Source of the DNA: Trichobilharzia szidati
Taxonomy: Eukaryota; Platyhelminthes; Trematoda; Strigeidida; Schistosomatidae
Length of the DNA stretch: 64,000 bases
Assembly (NCBI GenBank): GCA_944472155.2
Contig: OX235272.1
Span: 94,866,020 to 94,930,019 of the forward strand
Direction of reading: 5' to 3'
Of this stretch, positions 12,046 through 25,804 are shown piece by piece (positions within the stretch are counted from its first letter, which is position 1; each line of letters opens with the position of its first letter). The notes under the pieces were generated by a model, which was given only the letters and a program-made list of their open reading frames with translations, made no database searches and was not told where the DNA came from. A program made the position numbers and the translations under genes.

Positions 12046-12139
12046 CTGCTTGAATGTAGGGCTACCGAAAATTCCACCCTACAACATTTTGCAAAATTGC
12101 TTTGGTTTGCTCTTTTAATTTTGTTTTAACTTATTAATA

Positions 12140-13487
12140 ATGTGTCCTAATCGTATTATTTATAATCGCGCATTTTTAAAATCATTACAACTTACTGCGT
12201 TGTGTCATCCACAAAAATTGAGAGAAAAGCAACACTGTGGATGGCAGCGTGCACTGAAACGTACGCAAATTAATCAGATGACTGTTCCTGAACTCGTTAG
12301 CACCAATTGCAGATCCCTGTCCAACAAAATGGATTATCTTCAATCCCTAATGTATTCCAATGTTTATCGAAATGCTGGCGTTTTAGCAATACAAGAGACT
12401 TGGCTGCACCAGCATTATGATGATAATCTAGTTTCATTAAATGGATATAGAGTTTTTCGACAAGATAGAAAAAGTTCTAAGAAAAAATGTGGAGGAGGGA
12501 TAGCCACTTTCATAAACACAAGCTGGTCTACATCAAATCACGTTTGCCTCAATTATTCTAATGACAATATAGACTGCATAACCGTCAAGTGTCGCCCAAA
12601 ACACTTAAGTAAATATTCTTATATATACATAACAAATATTTACATAACACCCAATTGTAGCCTTTCTAATATAGTTATGTTTGCAGATGAATTTACTGAA
12701 TTCGCTGCTCCTGCATTCGGAAACTCGTTGTCTATAGTCTGTGGTGATTTTAATTCATGTGATCACAGCTTTCTTACTTCACTTGGTCATGAGAATCCAG
12801 TCAAGTTTAATGCACGTCTGGACAAATCACTAGACCTGGTTTTCATAAACGACCGTGATGTGTATGAAACCCGAAGGAGAGCTCCTTTGCTAAACTCTGA
12901 CCACTGCATTATTCGTATTTTACCGAAAGTGTACGGCAAGTTACAACAAAAATTGTTTAATCATTTAACAAAGAAGATACATGAACGTTCATATTCGCAT
13001 GACAACATTCTAGCACTAAGAAGCATGCTGTATGATACCAACTGGGAACTATTTACTGACGATAAGTTGGATGCTACTGTCTATAATATAACAGACTATT
13101 TGAAGTTTTGTTTGGATATTTGCTGTCCATATGAAACACTGTTTTCGAGATTTGACAGAATCTCTTCTTTGCAGCTGAAAAAACTTAGAAAACAAAAAGA
13201 GAAGTTGTATAAGAATTGTGATAATACTGGTGTCCGTAAAATAAACACCCTTATAAAAATTGAAATAGAAAGATTGAACAGACTATATAACGAAAAATTT
13301 TTATCATGTAAAAATCCTTCAAACATTTGGAAACTTTTCAATAAACTTACAAGTAAAAAACAAATGTCTGTTGATGCTTATTCTGATGTTAATGCTTTAA
13401 ACAAATCATTTATCATGAAACAAATTAATATGGTTGTACCTGATGTACCTAGTCAAGATAATGGTCATTTTCCGGGTTTGAAAGAAA
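12140..13487 (+). pseudogene. Endonuclease half of a non-LTR ORF2
   Basis: The frame reads as an AP-type endonuclease followed by a linker: STNCRSLSNKMDYLQSL (near 12300), QETWL (near 12395), KKCGGGIATFI (near 12485), VCGDFNS (near 12740), LDLVFIND (near 12832) and SDHC (near 12898). The linker to the RT is rich in Lys and Asn. At about 13485 the reading must change frame to enter the RT domain at 13491, so at least one frameshift separates the two halves. The nominal frame runs on to 13597 but no longer makes sense after the shift. The ATG at 12140 is only the first one in frame; no start was established. Confidence 0.85.
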
Positions 13488-13490
13488 TCT

Positions 13491-14695
13491 TTGAAATCTT
13501 TAAATCCTACACACAGCCTTGGTCCAGATGGTGTACCAGGCATTCATTTTCAGAAGTGCGCAGACATCTTGTGTCATCCTCTTACTCAAATCTTTAATGC
13601 ATCATTTAACAAGGAAACGGTACCTGCTGACTGGAAAGAAATCAAGGTTGTACCTGTACAGAAATCATCTTCTGGAGCAGGTATAAAGTTTAGACAGGTC
13701 GCCATAACATCTCCCTTTTTGAAAACTATGAAGAAACTTCTTTTGAATATTCTTAAACCTTCTTTAAAAGCTTTTAGTGACCCTAAGCAGTTTGCTTATG
13801 AGTGTGGAAGAAGTACATGGGGTGCAGCCATTGTACTACACCACAATATTGTTTCCTGCCTTGATAAGGGTGCTAAGTTCGTTCGAATAGCTTTTTTAGA
13901 CTATACTGCAGCTTTCGACTCTGTTCCTAGGACACTTTCATTAGGAAAGATGATTTCAGCACAAACAGAGTCCTGGGCAACTGGATGGCTGTTTTCTTAT
14001 TTTAAGGATAGGAGACAGCATACTGTTTTGGCTGGAAAGCGCTCCACTTCTCAGCTAACTGAAAGTAGTGTGCCTCAAGGTGCAATACTTTCTCCATTTC
14101 TTTTCTCTTTCTTTTTGCATGACCTTCCGAACTCACCCAAAGTTAACTTCATTAAGTATGCTGATGATCTGGCCGTTTCTGTCCCTGTAGATTCCACATC
14201 GGATTGTTCCCATATGAATGGCTTCTTAGCTGAAGTTAAGGATTGGTCTGGCTCAAATGGTCTTAAACTAAATCCAACTAAATGTAATACTGTTGATTTC
14301 AGCTCGAGAAGTGAAAAAGACATGCATGGATCGATCCAACCTCATGATTGTTGTAATATTGATGGTACCGTGATAGAGAGTAAGTCAAGTGTTTCTTATC
14401 TTGGCATTAGTTTCTCTTCAAACCTTTGCTGGTCGTCTCATATTCTTATAGTTTCTAAGAAAGTTTTCCGTCTGACTTATTACATAAAGAAGTTGAGGCA
14501 CTCAGGTATAACCCAATGTCTTCTCATGCAATATAAATAATTCATGTGTTTTGCCCATCATTCTGTATTGTTCTCCATTATTCTTCCCTGGGCTACTCAA
14601 GAAAGACTATATAATAATACGAAGAACATTGAAGGCTGTAAGTAGGGTCAGTGCTATCCCTTTGACTCAACTTCCTCACAGTAATGTTTTGTATA
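13491..14695 (+). pseudogene. Reverse transcriptase half of a non-LTR ORF2
   Basis: It contains LGPDGVPGIHFQ (near 13520), a degraded YRPI region (KFRQVAITSPFLKTM), motif A FLDYTAAFDSV, motif B SVPQGAILSPFLF and the catalytic KYADDLAV (near 14155-14180). The frame closes at 14540, then continues in another frame (14551-14695) with a CSPLFFPGLLKKDY block typical of the RT C-terminal region. It is therefore broken by a frameshift or stop at its start and its end. The catalytic aspartates are kept, so decay is moderate. Confidence 0.85.
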
Positions 14696-15810
14696 ATATA
14701 GAACAGCCTGCCCCTAGAAATAAGAACTTTCACCTCGGTTATGAGTTTCAAATGCTATCTGTACAGACTGCTTTGCCCTATTGATTACATTTACAAACTA
14801 CTGATTTCTAGAACGAATCAATCGTTAGATCCTTTAAATATCCGAAAGTGCGTAAAACCTTACTTATTGCTCTGCACGAATGATTAACAGAATAGTCGCA
14901 TAGACGTATAAAATGTCTGAGAGAATACCGATATACATGTTAACTGGACTGCAATGAACAATGAATATAAACATGTATTTGTACAGACATTAACGCTCTG
15001 TTTGTGTCCACACACTTGCTGTTTAATGACGCCACGCTGCTTGCTTCTCCTCTTCTATTTGCCTTTTTGTTGAAACTGCACAGACAGACAGTCAGACGGA
15101 CGTTAAACAGGACTTGAGGCAATTTACTTACATATACCAAACCATCTTTCAAGATGCTGGCCAGTAGTAACTCAACATACTTAAAAACTCCTGTCAGCAT
15201 ATCAGGAAGTTGAATAACATCCTATACCAGCAGTATCGATGACCCAAATTGAATATGCCACGAGTGTGCGAATAGTTTGCTGCATCCTGATCAACTTACT
15301 CATACAGAACACCATGCAGCTATAAATGGTGATTTTGCCTAACTTCGGTGCAGTAAAAGAAATCTGCCTGGCTGTGGCCCATATTCGTCTGTATGTAGTA
15401 CAATTCACTTCAGGTGTTACCTATGGTGGCAACGTTGATAAAATTATACAAATATATTTCTCTTTTTAAAGTAATACCCATTTTGCCTACAAATCAAGAA
15501 CAAGATTCCACGCTGTATACAGCGAAGTTACGTGAGATAACTGACTTCAAGCTTTATTTGTTCCCAAGTGTTGTTGATAAATTAAGCACAAATTTGAGTG
15601 TTATTTTGAATGAGAAAACAGTATTCCATATTCCTTAATGTGCTCCATTGAATGACTAGTTAGCAGATTATTCCCACGGACTAAAGCAAAAGCAGACAGC
15701 AGCCATATAAACTCATCATAAATGAAATTTTTTGAATAATTCTTATCGATACTTGTTCGGCTGATGTGTTCATACATAGACAGGAATAAAGAAGAAATAT
15801 TATTTTGACA
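14696..15810 (+). mobile_element. 3' end of a CR1-like element (continuation of the copy broken at 12045)
   Basis: This stretch aligns by eye with 23490-24590. It starts in the RT C-terminus (CCTAGAA.TNAGGAAC-type bases near 14712 and 23510) and continues through a shared non-coding tail, for example a block with GAACAAGATNC at 15498 and 24239 and TTCAAGCTTTATTT at 15547 and 24289. No complete frame remains. About 150 bases expected between the end of the 12045 half and this half are absent. Confidence 0.7.
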
Positions 15811-17099
15811 AACTTCAGCTTGAAACAGCTAACTCTAGGCCGATTCCTTCATGATAACAATCAAGAACGACGCATGTGGGAGAGATATGATTGAACACAG
15901 TCACCCGTCAGTCCACCCCGCAAATGAACCTTCAGAGAAGACATCGAGAAAACTTAGCCATTCACCGAAATAGTATCAAGGATGGCGTTAGCACTGACAG
16001 ACTAAACTACTCTGAGGCGACAGTCCTTTTTACTCAGTGACAGAAAGTCTTCCAGATAGGGTAGTAGACAGGGTCAATACCAAAGCGAAAACTATTAAGA
16101 CTGGCAAACGAGTTAAATGGGCTGAAACCCTAACTTGTGAAACATTTCTAGCAAAACTGGGAGGCAAATAATTAGCAGACTAAATGCATAAATTTACTGG
16201 GTCCCGATAGAAATGAACACCAATTTTTTACAAAACAGCTGGTAAATATAGAGAAGCTATTAAAAACATATTATATGTGCAGACAGGGTTTCTAAATTTC
16301 TTAAAGAAGCAAGAGACAATTTTTTAATTTTTATTGGAAAACGACTTACAATGCCACATTTTGAGGGTTAATTTAAAAATCATTGCCACACTTCTTCATG
16401 ACTACACATAATTTGTGACTTACGAATAGACACAGAGGGAATTTGGAGTTCTCGCTTCACGGCTGTATAGGTCGGTTTTCTTCATAAGCAAGGCAAACGC
16501 GGGCAAGTACAGGTCAAATTCGCCTTTTTCCTCTAAACAATCTAGAATATCTTACAGTACGCTTCAAATGAAGAAACAAAGCAAGAAAAAATAATATGAC
16601 ACATCTGATGAGGTAAATGAAGTAACGTCAACATAATTCGGGGCAAGTTTTACCTGTATGGTAGTAGTAATGTAATATATTATGATTAAATTACTATTTT
16701 GCGCGTATTAAGCGTTACTCTTACAATGACTGGCAAGCCCAGAAAAGCACCATATTTACTAATTCCACATGAAGACTAGTGCAGTTTGTTATGTAACTTG
16801 TTAGGTGTTTGGCTTCATGTGTTGTTCATTAATAGAACCTGACAAGCTTCGCCCAGGATTATTAAGTCTGTGCTGGCTTCTTATTGCTAGACGCAAACTT
16901 ATTTTAAGTACAAATGAACTTCCATATATTTTTTCCAATTTAATAAACCACATAAAAATATTGGTGTAGTAGACAGTAAAATACTTACTGACGCAGTCGT
17001 ATCGGTACAAAATACGTCTTCATTATAATTCTATGCATTGCTACTGTCCCACCATAGTCCTAGTGTATCAGTCCCTGTCTCTAGAACACAACTGTCTTG
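15811..17099. other. No gene recognised
   Basis: AT-rich sequence with only short frames on both strands. I see no domain, RNA gene or repeat boundary that can be supported. Confidence 0.4.
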
Positions 17100-18650
17100 C
17101 GAAAGCACATAACGCTTCAGTGATGGGATAGTTTAGTAATGGTGAGATGGAAAACCTATTTACTAACTGCTGATTTCGTAAACCGTTTAATTTAAGCCCT
17201 ATGACACCTAAAACATATTAGGAGAGAGGCGTAAAAGCGACTCATAAATCTGCGCTCGAACCATTGACAATAACAGCAACTCTCCTTAATGTCTAACTAC
17301 CCTGACCTTATTACTACACTGATAGTGTCTAGTGATGGCAGATGCCATAGGAACTGCTTTTACGACAAACGTGGTATGTGCTAGTTCAACTATACTCACC
17401 CAAATAAGTGTAACGATGAACTCACTTCCCATACCTTTTCATGTGTTAGGTATTCTTACTGGGCTTTCATTTGTTCTCATATGTATATCAAAGCTTTTCA
17501 CTGATGATTGGCCAAACCCACCATAGTCCTCAAAGCTTCGTAGATTACAGTGGGTGTTGAGAAATTAGGGGGGTTATAACATACATTTTGATATCTACAA
17601 ACGCAAACTTAATTGATTAAGGCCGTGTATTTAGAATTTTCGCTTTCTACGAACGAAAACACTGTGGCCGCGGTACTGTTCGGATTTGAAACACCAGTTA
17701 ACCTTCAGGCACAGAATTAAAACTGTAGTGTCCATGATCTAGGATTTCAACGTGGATGTCTGTTAACACATGTAATTAGTAGTTTTGGAGAGAATAATCA
17801 GGTTCGTTTTGCCTTTCTCGTCTTGTATACAACAGTCCTACAGCTGGTTTCACTTTTGTTTCTTCAAATCGCAGAATATCCTCGTAAATCTGAATGCGTG
17901 AGAAAATACATTAGGCACATACACTAACATCTTATTGTTACCAATTACATGATCCGCTTTTGGTGAATTTAGGCCCGAAGAGATGACGAAATCACTTTTA
18001 TCCTCTATTCTGCATTGACAAGGTGTTTTGTCCTTAGCTTTTGTTGCGGACTTAAAACTGGTATGTAGTCTTCGGTGATCTTGAAATTTAGTAAACTTAC
18101 CAGCATCAAGGGAGTTACTAAACCTAAAGATTATCGAAAGGCTAGACTGAGTAGACGTTTTACGAAGTTGTTTGCATTCACATGGTACACCAGCCGTGTT
18201 TTTGATGGCTTTTGGAGGCACCGAGTCTGGTATGTTGTAAACTACAGCCTGATGAGATGAGTCTATGAAATTCATTAATTAGGCAGGTAAGCAGCCAATA
18301 AGATTTTCTGCTTTATTTAGGTCATCCGGAAACATTTCGGGAAGTTTTGCTAAAAGGCAGGGTATCCGGTCTGAATCCGTAAGCTTTTTCTGATTTACTT
18401 CCAATAAAGCTGTAACCTGGCGAATATCTGAACGGTTTGTCATGTTATTTGATATTGGCTGTGGTATGCAATCAGATTGACCTTGTTTTTCTCAAAGTTC
18501 CATTTTTTGCCTCTGGATATCGTTCAAAAGGCAATTCAACTTACAAACTGAAGATTTCTTAACAGATAATCCTTCACCTGTTTCACAGGGTTGAGGGCTG
18601 CATTCGAGGCGTTTTGTGAGCTGGTAGATTTTACTGTATTACATGGCAGC
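17100..18650 (-). mobile_element. Decayed CR1-like copy: ORF1 and endonuclease remnants
   Basis: The minus-strand frame at 18275-17850 matches the conserved block of the intact ORF1 at 7557-6106 (VVYNIPDS, then CECKQLRK, FSNSLDAGKF, AKDKTPCQ). Upstream, 18450-18285 reads as part of the ORF1 N-terminal half in another frame. Weak endonuclease-like remnants may follow at 17530-17330. Stops and frameshifts make it non-functional. The endonuclease part is tentative. Confidence 0.65.
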
Positions 18651-21600
18651 AATGCAGTCATAACCGAGCTTCAGCTGCTATCTAAAATGATTGTGTTCCT
18701 ACTGACACTCCCAGAAATTCTCCCACAATTTTTTAAAGATTATATATCAGCTAGCAATGAATGAATGTCGGTGAAAATACATGCAAAAATGTCATGCATC
18801 TCAAACATACCACGAATGACATCAGCCATTTGCCTAGATGGAATGTATGAAGCAGTCAAAGTTAGTGATAAGCATTACAAAAGGCCATCACAGTTAATGA
18901 GAAGTCGATGAAATATGGTATCATCATAACATTAGGACGTTCATTGTGTAAAGCATCAATTCTGATGGTGTGAATTAAGTATTTCAGAGTTCACTGCTCA
19001 CACCACTTGCCTTGGCACATCTATTTGGTACTTATACGAACACATTTTTATACAGTCTCAGAAAGTCATAAGCTTAGGCTAACGAGTCGAGATAGAAAAA
19101 GCCCTCCTATCTGGTTTTAGGTGAACCTACTCTTAGCGGAAAAATTAGTCTGCAGTCTACTAACTACCGGGCAGCAACAGATGGTACTCAACCTAAGAAG
19201 CAACCAATAATAGTCTGGTCTGGCGATTTCATTGGCGAATATTAGCATCAAACTAAGTTGGTGAATGGTATTATTGCATTTGGCAAAATATTAGATGAAC
19301 AGCCTTAAGATACTCCATGTAGATATACTGTGTATATTCAGCGTCTTAACGTTGAAGGGAGTCGGAGTAGCGATTCGTCAGCTGACTTAGTAGTCCCCAA
19401 AAGCACTCACGGGAAACTCTAAACATAGCTCCGAAAGTCAAGGTAATCGAACCGACATTCTAAGGGAAGTTATTTCTTGGGAGAAAGTGACGTAGGACCT
19501 CTGCGAAGTGGTATGCAGTGGCCACTCAGATTTAGTGAATAACTGAGGAATCCAGAAGGATAGAATGAGTGGCCGAGTGAGAAAAATACCTTCCCTGAGA
19601 TTTGAAAGGCCTTCCTTATCTACTGAATGACGAATATCTTTCCGCCTCTTAGACTAGGCATTTCCCGCTTCTCTTGCCCTCTGCATTGATTTAGGAAATG
19701 AAGATTCATAAACACCACTTGTCTTCTACAACATAAAGGCCCATTGAACGGTAGTCTGAATAACTATTTTGACAAAAAAACAGTTTCTTGAATTCTGAAA
19801 GGAGAATAAGTCAACGAAGACGACTGAAACCAATGATTCAGGGTTAATATTACACATAGAGCGGTTGCCGGGGTAATTAAACTTCAGCAAATAACAGTAA
19901 GGAGCAATTGTGCGCTAAACAAAAGTGATCTTCGTTGAAACAAGTTATATATATATCTCATCACGACAGTCTTGCTTATTTCGAACAGTTAATTAAACTG
20001 AGGTTTACCTGCTCCATTTTGTGGCACAGCACCTTGAAGCCTGTTGAAAATGGAAGGCGTGTTGTGGTAATTAATAATAAGATTTGCTCATTCTATCTCT
20101 CCACATCGTTGAATATACCTGACCTTTTGCCCAGCGTTATATAACAATGAGCTCTGAGATGGCGAAGACGTGTGCACTGTCTCATGTAAGCATCACAGAT
20201 CCAACAAGCCTATGTGATGCACACTCGCCGATCGGTGGACATTAGACTGTGCTCAAAGACCGACCAGAAAGTAACCGATTTTCACCGTGTGTTACATCGA
20301 ACCATATAACTAAAAAATTAGGATCAACCACACTTTCTAATGTTCCTCTTGACATTCCTTTACGTCATTACTTTGATGGATCGCATCCCATTGCTAAACC
20401 TTACACTGAATTTGACTCTCTCATATTTAAAACGATGGCGCAGTACCCGTGAGGATATCAATTTCATTGTTATGAGTGGTATATTGATATAGATATTATG
20501 ATAAATGCATCAGCGTATGTCACATCAAGTGAAATAATTGAATAATAGTGCATATTTTCATATAAACATATAAATTTACATGAAAATGCATGCCAATTTT
20601 ACAGGCACGATCCAGTATGAAATAATCTTAAATCGTAGATTGTATACAAGGTAATAATGTTTCAACAGCTATATATTTGATATATATATAAATGCACTCA
20701 TTGTCTGAATCAGGCCGTATAATTATTGAATCGTACAGTAGTCCTCCAGGTTGCGCGGGAAAATTGATTCCGTTTCGTTTCCAACCTGTGGTTGTAGGCA
20801 TACGATAACCAACCAATATTGAGGTAAGTACTACATTTGTATGGGAGTGAAAGCTGTTTTAGAAAAGTAAAAGTGCCAAGATGAATCGGTAAAGTGTAAT
20901 TAAATAAGTAGGTGCAATGTGTCATTAATAAATGCATTTGTGAAGCACACACTATGGGAAACTATATTATCCATAGGCTGACAAAGTTCATTTGCAATAT
21001 ATAATGCTACCCATATAGGTCTTACTATCATGATGTCCACTTTTGGTTTTAATACAATTATCCTCAAGCCGGTTGTTTTTATTTCATACCTTTATGTGTA
21101 TTTTGGTGCACAACCGCACCCTACAGAGAATAAGAATAGAATAAGTCGAAATGAATTCATAGGGAGCTAGAAAATGTTAGCTTTAACGGAAGATAATAAG
21201 GAGCAAGTAAAGATGTTATTGGAAAATGAATGGGATGAGACATTGTGAAGAGATCTTTAAAAGATCCGACAATGGAAAGCATATTAATTTATAAGATGCC
21301 TCAAGAATCTGTGCATCTCAATAATAGGCTGAGCAAATGGTATTTTTTTAATGGCATAAGCATCATTTATCTAGGCGGTCATGTATTTCACTTTTGTCCA
21401 CCGTCATTTATACATGTTCCAGGAGATAAAGGTGTTGACAAACACGGGAGCAAATCTACCGCTCGCATATAATATCCAGGCCTTCAAAGCACTCATTGCA
21501 CAAGGACCGCAGAATCCCATGAATTCAGAAAAAAGAGATCAATGGGCCGTCTGAAATACGAAACACATGTAAGGATAGGGGCTGTTGGCTGTGTCCAAAT

Positions 21601-22379
21601 AACCAACAGCTGTCCGTAAAAACCCGGATGTAACAGGACAGCGTTCCAAGCGGCGTAGGCGCTTGAACACAGAAATTCAGATTAATCAGAAAAACCAAAC
21701 ACAGGTCGGCACCCAATGCCGAATGCTAAAGGCCGTAAAATCATGTTTATGGGGTATTATTTACCGCTCAGACCCACCACCCCATGAGTCGGGTCATGAG
21801 TACCTCATGGTGGTACAATCTTAAAGTAGAGCACAAGTGGTGGTAGTGTTGGTAAACCCATTTCGATGGGTGAGTGGCCATCTAGTCAACATGATCCATG
21901 TACAGTGATTCGCCAGATCTTCCATGAGTTCTCATGTTTTGTTTGTTTTTTGTCCAGCACCCATAGCACCAAGAAGAGAAAGGAAAGAAGTGTTTGGTGA
22001 CTGGCCGAGATACCTACTGGTTACAGTGAGCGAGTACGAACAAGTAATTTATTCAAAGGTCAAAAGTGACAACAAAATCGTCTTACCTTTGTGGATAAAA
22101 AGCTAACTATGAAGTGCGAAGTCATTATTTGACGGAATATAACCAGATGTAGAACCACAAACGCTACATAGCTTTTAAAACTCCTTCCATTGTGCAAGGA
22201 AATGCTGCCAGTGATTCAGGAATCCATGCCTATTTGATGATTTTGATTATTCTTTCTGGTTCATTAGCCCGACGGTCAAACTACAGTAAGCCAAATCATC
22301 ACACTTAATCCACCTGCAACGACTATCTCTGAAATCAGACAAAAAAGTAAACTTTGATCTAGTATAACAACAAATAGGT
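18651..22379. other. No gene recognised; degraded repeats
   Basis: Short frames occur on both strands without recognisable domains, including 20249-20452 and 21924-22106 on the plus strand. Around 20540-21060 the sequence resembles 580-1050. The part just before 22380 may belong to the CR1-like copy that follows. No exon chain or RNA gene could be supported. Confidence 0.4.
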
Positions 22380-23640
22380 TGACTTCTTCAGTCACTGAAG
22401 ACTGTGGTTGGCTTCACATGTAGTCAACAAATTCAGTTAAGGATCAAACAAATGAGTCCAATGAAAAGTATGCACCAGCTAACCCAAAGTGTACTTGTCA
22501 TCTACTTTGACATCTCAAAGGCATTTGACCGTGTCGACCATTTATTACTAGTGCATAAGCTGAAATCCTTAGGAATACGTGGCCCACTATCAGGATGGCT
22601 TAAATCATTCCTTAACAATAGGTCCCAAATAGTTAAGCTCGGATCTATAACTTCGAAACCTAGCCCAGTCACCTCTGGTGTAGTACAAGGTAGTGTCATT
22701 GGACCCCTTCTATTTACCCTATATATTAACGACATATGCGCTTGCTTTACTCATGGGAAACCATTCATCTTTGCAGATGACCTCAAAGTAGCTTATACAT
22801 TCCAATCTGATGACCTAGGGTACTTCCAGAATGTTATACAAAAAGAACTAGATAAAGTGACTGCTTGGTCATCTTGATGGAACCTCCAATTTAACCTTAA
22901 AAAATGTGGCTGGATCTGCTTCGGTGCACCCTCAGTCGACATGAAGTTAACGCTTCAATCGGCTAACCTAATCAAACTCCAAAGTGTCGTTGACCTAGGT
23001 CTGAGGTACTCGAGTAACCTAACATTCTCTGAGCAAGTGGCATCACAGACTCAAAAGTCGAGGATGCTCTTAGGATGCATACTCAGGAACTTTCACGACA
23101 ATGAAGCAAAGCTCATTCTGTACAAAACCTGTGTGAGGCCACTACTAGAATACTGTCCATTTATTATTAGCAGTACTCACACACGTGAAAAGCTAAGAAT
23201 AGAAAGCATCCAACGATATTTTACCTCTAAACTAATTGGCTACGAATGTAAGAAAGACTACATCTCACGGTGCGTGATTCTACAACTTGACCCACTCTGG
23301 ACAAGACGACTAATTATAAACCTAGTATTCTTCTATAAGGTCCTACACAAAATATCATTCTCAGACATTAAGGACATACAATTCGCACAAGAAGGCTCTT
23401 ACGATCTGCGTAACCAAACTTGCACAGTGACAATAAAAGCCTTTAAGCCAAAACTCCGCGAAAACTTCTTCACAGTCATGTATTCTAAAATATGGAACAA
23501 TCTGCCCCTAGAAGTCAGGAACTGCAATACAGTTTTAAGTTTCAAACGCTCTCTGTACACACTATTTCACTCTACCGACCATATAAATAAACTACTTATT
23601 CGTAGAACGAATCAACTATCAGTCTACTACAGTACCTAAA
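22380..23640 (+). pseudogene. CR1-like ORF2 fragment: reverse transcriptase and C-terminus
   Basis: Two frames cover it, 22404-22877 and 22941-23639. The first has motif A YFDISKAFDRVDH, motif B SGVVQGSVIGPLLF and FADDLKVAY; the second has the thumb and C-terminal part (LLEYCPFIIS, IWNNLPLEVRN). A TGA at 22876 separates them, and the first frame begins in the middle of the RT, so the copy lacks the endonuclease. It is 5'-truncated but the RT core is well preserved and serves as the best guide for the more decayed copy at 9661-12045. The product would not be functional. Confidence 0.88.
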
Positions 23641-24590
23641 CGCGCTTAAATACCCTTACTTCTCTAAAGACTATAATTAAACTAGTAGCATAAATGCATA
23701 AAAAGACATAGTAGAAACAAATTTTTGTTCATCAAATTACAATGTACAACGAATATAAACAAATATGTTCGACCCCACATACTTTTTCTCTGCCCTCTGG
23801 TACATTTTTGTTGTATTTACTTTGTAGTACAAGTTGCATTGATCTACATTCCGACTGAAGCTGAGAAACAATTGAAGTCACTTACTTATATTTCATCCCT
23901 CAAGGTTTGGCTAGTAATGTCTCAGCATCCCCGATGAAATCCACTGTCACCATAACAAGACGCTGTATAGCATCTTATACAAGCACTGTTAACGATCTAA
24001 AATGGTTTTTATATAGCTTTCTACGTGTTTATCAACTTACTCGTACGGAACAACCATGCTGTGACAAGTGGCGAGCTATGGGTGACTTGGGTGCAGTAAA
24101 ACAAATCTGCTTGACAATGACCAATATTAATCTGCATTCAGTTGAATTCACATCTGGTATTACTTGCAATAAAAATGATGTCAAAATCATAAAAATAAAT
24201 CACCCATTTTAAATTAATACCCGATTTGAACATAAAACAAGAACAAGATACGATGCCGCACACAACGAAGTTATATGGAGGAATTGACTTCAAGCTTTAT
24301 TTTTTCCCAAATATTTGTAATTTATCCGACACATACTTGAGTTTTTTTGTTAATGGGAAGACAATATTTCTATATTTCTTGATGTGCCCCATTGGACGAC
24401 TAACTATCAGAATGTACTCACTAACTGATGTCAGAGAGGACAGCAAACATGTAATTTCACTATAAGTCAAATTCCTGTAATTTAAATAATACTTATCCAT
24501 GCCTGTACAACTGGTGTGTCCTACATAGATAGGAAATATATATTATATAAGGTCTACAATTTTCATAAAAACTTTATCTCCATAGCTGTG
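23641..24590 (+). repeat. Shared 3' non-coding tail of the CR1-like family
   Basis: It continues the copy at 22380-23640 past its stop codon and aligns in order with 14780-15810. Several short blocks are shared, the last being a CATAGATAGGAA / CATAGACAGGAA pair at 24523 and 15773. The tail is long for a non-LTR 3' untranslated region, so part of it may be older sequence duplicated with the element. Confidence 0.6.
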
Positions 24591-25804
24591 ATAAAAATGA
24601 TTAATTTTACAAATGTTTATGCAATAGAAGGAATAACTTTATTCCATTAAAAATCAGAGAACGGTATTTGAAAATCCAGTCAACTTCTGTTGCTGGTATT
24701 TTGAAGTATCTGCTTTGCAGCTTCTTAAACTCGTACTAAAATTATGAATTATGTGATGATAATGTACGTATCTGATATGAACTAAAGCCATAGATTATCA
24801 ACAATCCACCGAAGACCCAATATGCTTTTATTCAAATGTGTTTTTCTTAGTCGTTTTCTTTGTATCATGCTTTGTATCCTAGCATACTTCAGTACCGTCG
24901 CACACTTGGACAAGCCTATCTTTACGAAATTCCCAGCTTATATCATTGGAGCATTACGGACAGAAAGCAAGATGAAAGTAAAGTGCTCCCATTCTATTCT
25001 TCAGCCCAGGCCTCTGATGTGAACCAGAAAGCAGTAACCAGAGTTACAAAACCCGTCAAATCAAACAAACGACGAGATATACTTCGGGATTGACACTATT
25101 AAGCACAAATGTGTACATGGCTGTAACCGCATGGCAGCGCGCCAAATGGCGTCGACGTTTAGTCGCGTGCTGTGAGCTTAGCCGGTGAACCTAATAAGCC
25201 AAGTTTAGCACCAGGCTGTAAACGACGAGCTCGTACGCCATTAATTTCACTTTCAATGCGAACCGAAACCAGTATGTGGATAGCTGAAAACCATAGACCA
25301 CCGGCAGGTTAAGTTCCCCTATCTTGCATAATATCTATTCTCATAGATGACAGTGGTAGACTCTGTGGTTTACACGAAAAAACCCGTGCATATGGTTCTG
25401 GTACATTTACTCACTTCGTCGGCATGGTAAAGTCTTACACAGATGGTCCTCGGATAGCAGAAACAGCACGCCACTTTTCCGTCCCGCTAAAGCCTCATGC
25501 AGTATTCCACCACATCCTCAAAACCAAGCAAAAACAGTAAACAGGACAATCCACCTAAATTGACAGAAAGCACCAATCCTCATAAACTGAAGATATTTGA
25601 AGTTATATCCGGAACAGCAGGGGAAATCAAGGATTGCTAAAAGACCATTCGTATCCGCTAGCACGCATGGCAACATAACAAATACTAGTCAGACGCTGAT
25701 GAAGTCTAAAAAAACAGACCCTGCAAAGATGGAGAAACAGTCAAAGACCAAACGTAAGCTGGAAATCTTTCGATTGAAGTCCCCTATCCTGTTTGATGTA
25801 CCAG
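24591..25804. other. No gene recognised
   Basis: Small plus-strand frames (24822-25093, 25597-25809) have no recognisable domain. The GC content rises near 25100-25250, which may mark an old insertion, but no family could be named. Confidence 0.35.

Larger units (their letters stand above)
12046..14695 (+). mobile_element. Second non-LTR retrotransposon family, embedded in a CR1-like copy
   Basis: A distinct element with endonuclease and RT on the plus strand lies between the two halves of a CR1-like copy (9661-12045 and 14696-15810). Its protein differs clearly from the CR1-like ORF2 (for example KYADDLAVSV instead of FADD). The 3' untranslated region is not seen: its coding sequence passes directly into CR1-like tail sequence near 14695. 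Base composition is AT-rich like the surroundings. Confidence 0.75.

Noticed and set aside
18240..18275. CTGATGAGATGAGTCTATGAAA on the plus strand as a hammerhead
   Set aside because: It lies antisense inside a CR1-like ORF1 remnant, stem II does not pair and no stem I is found.
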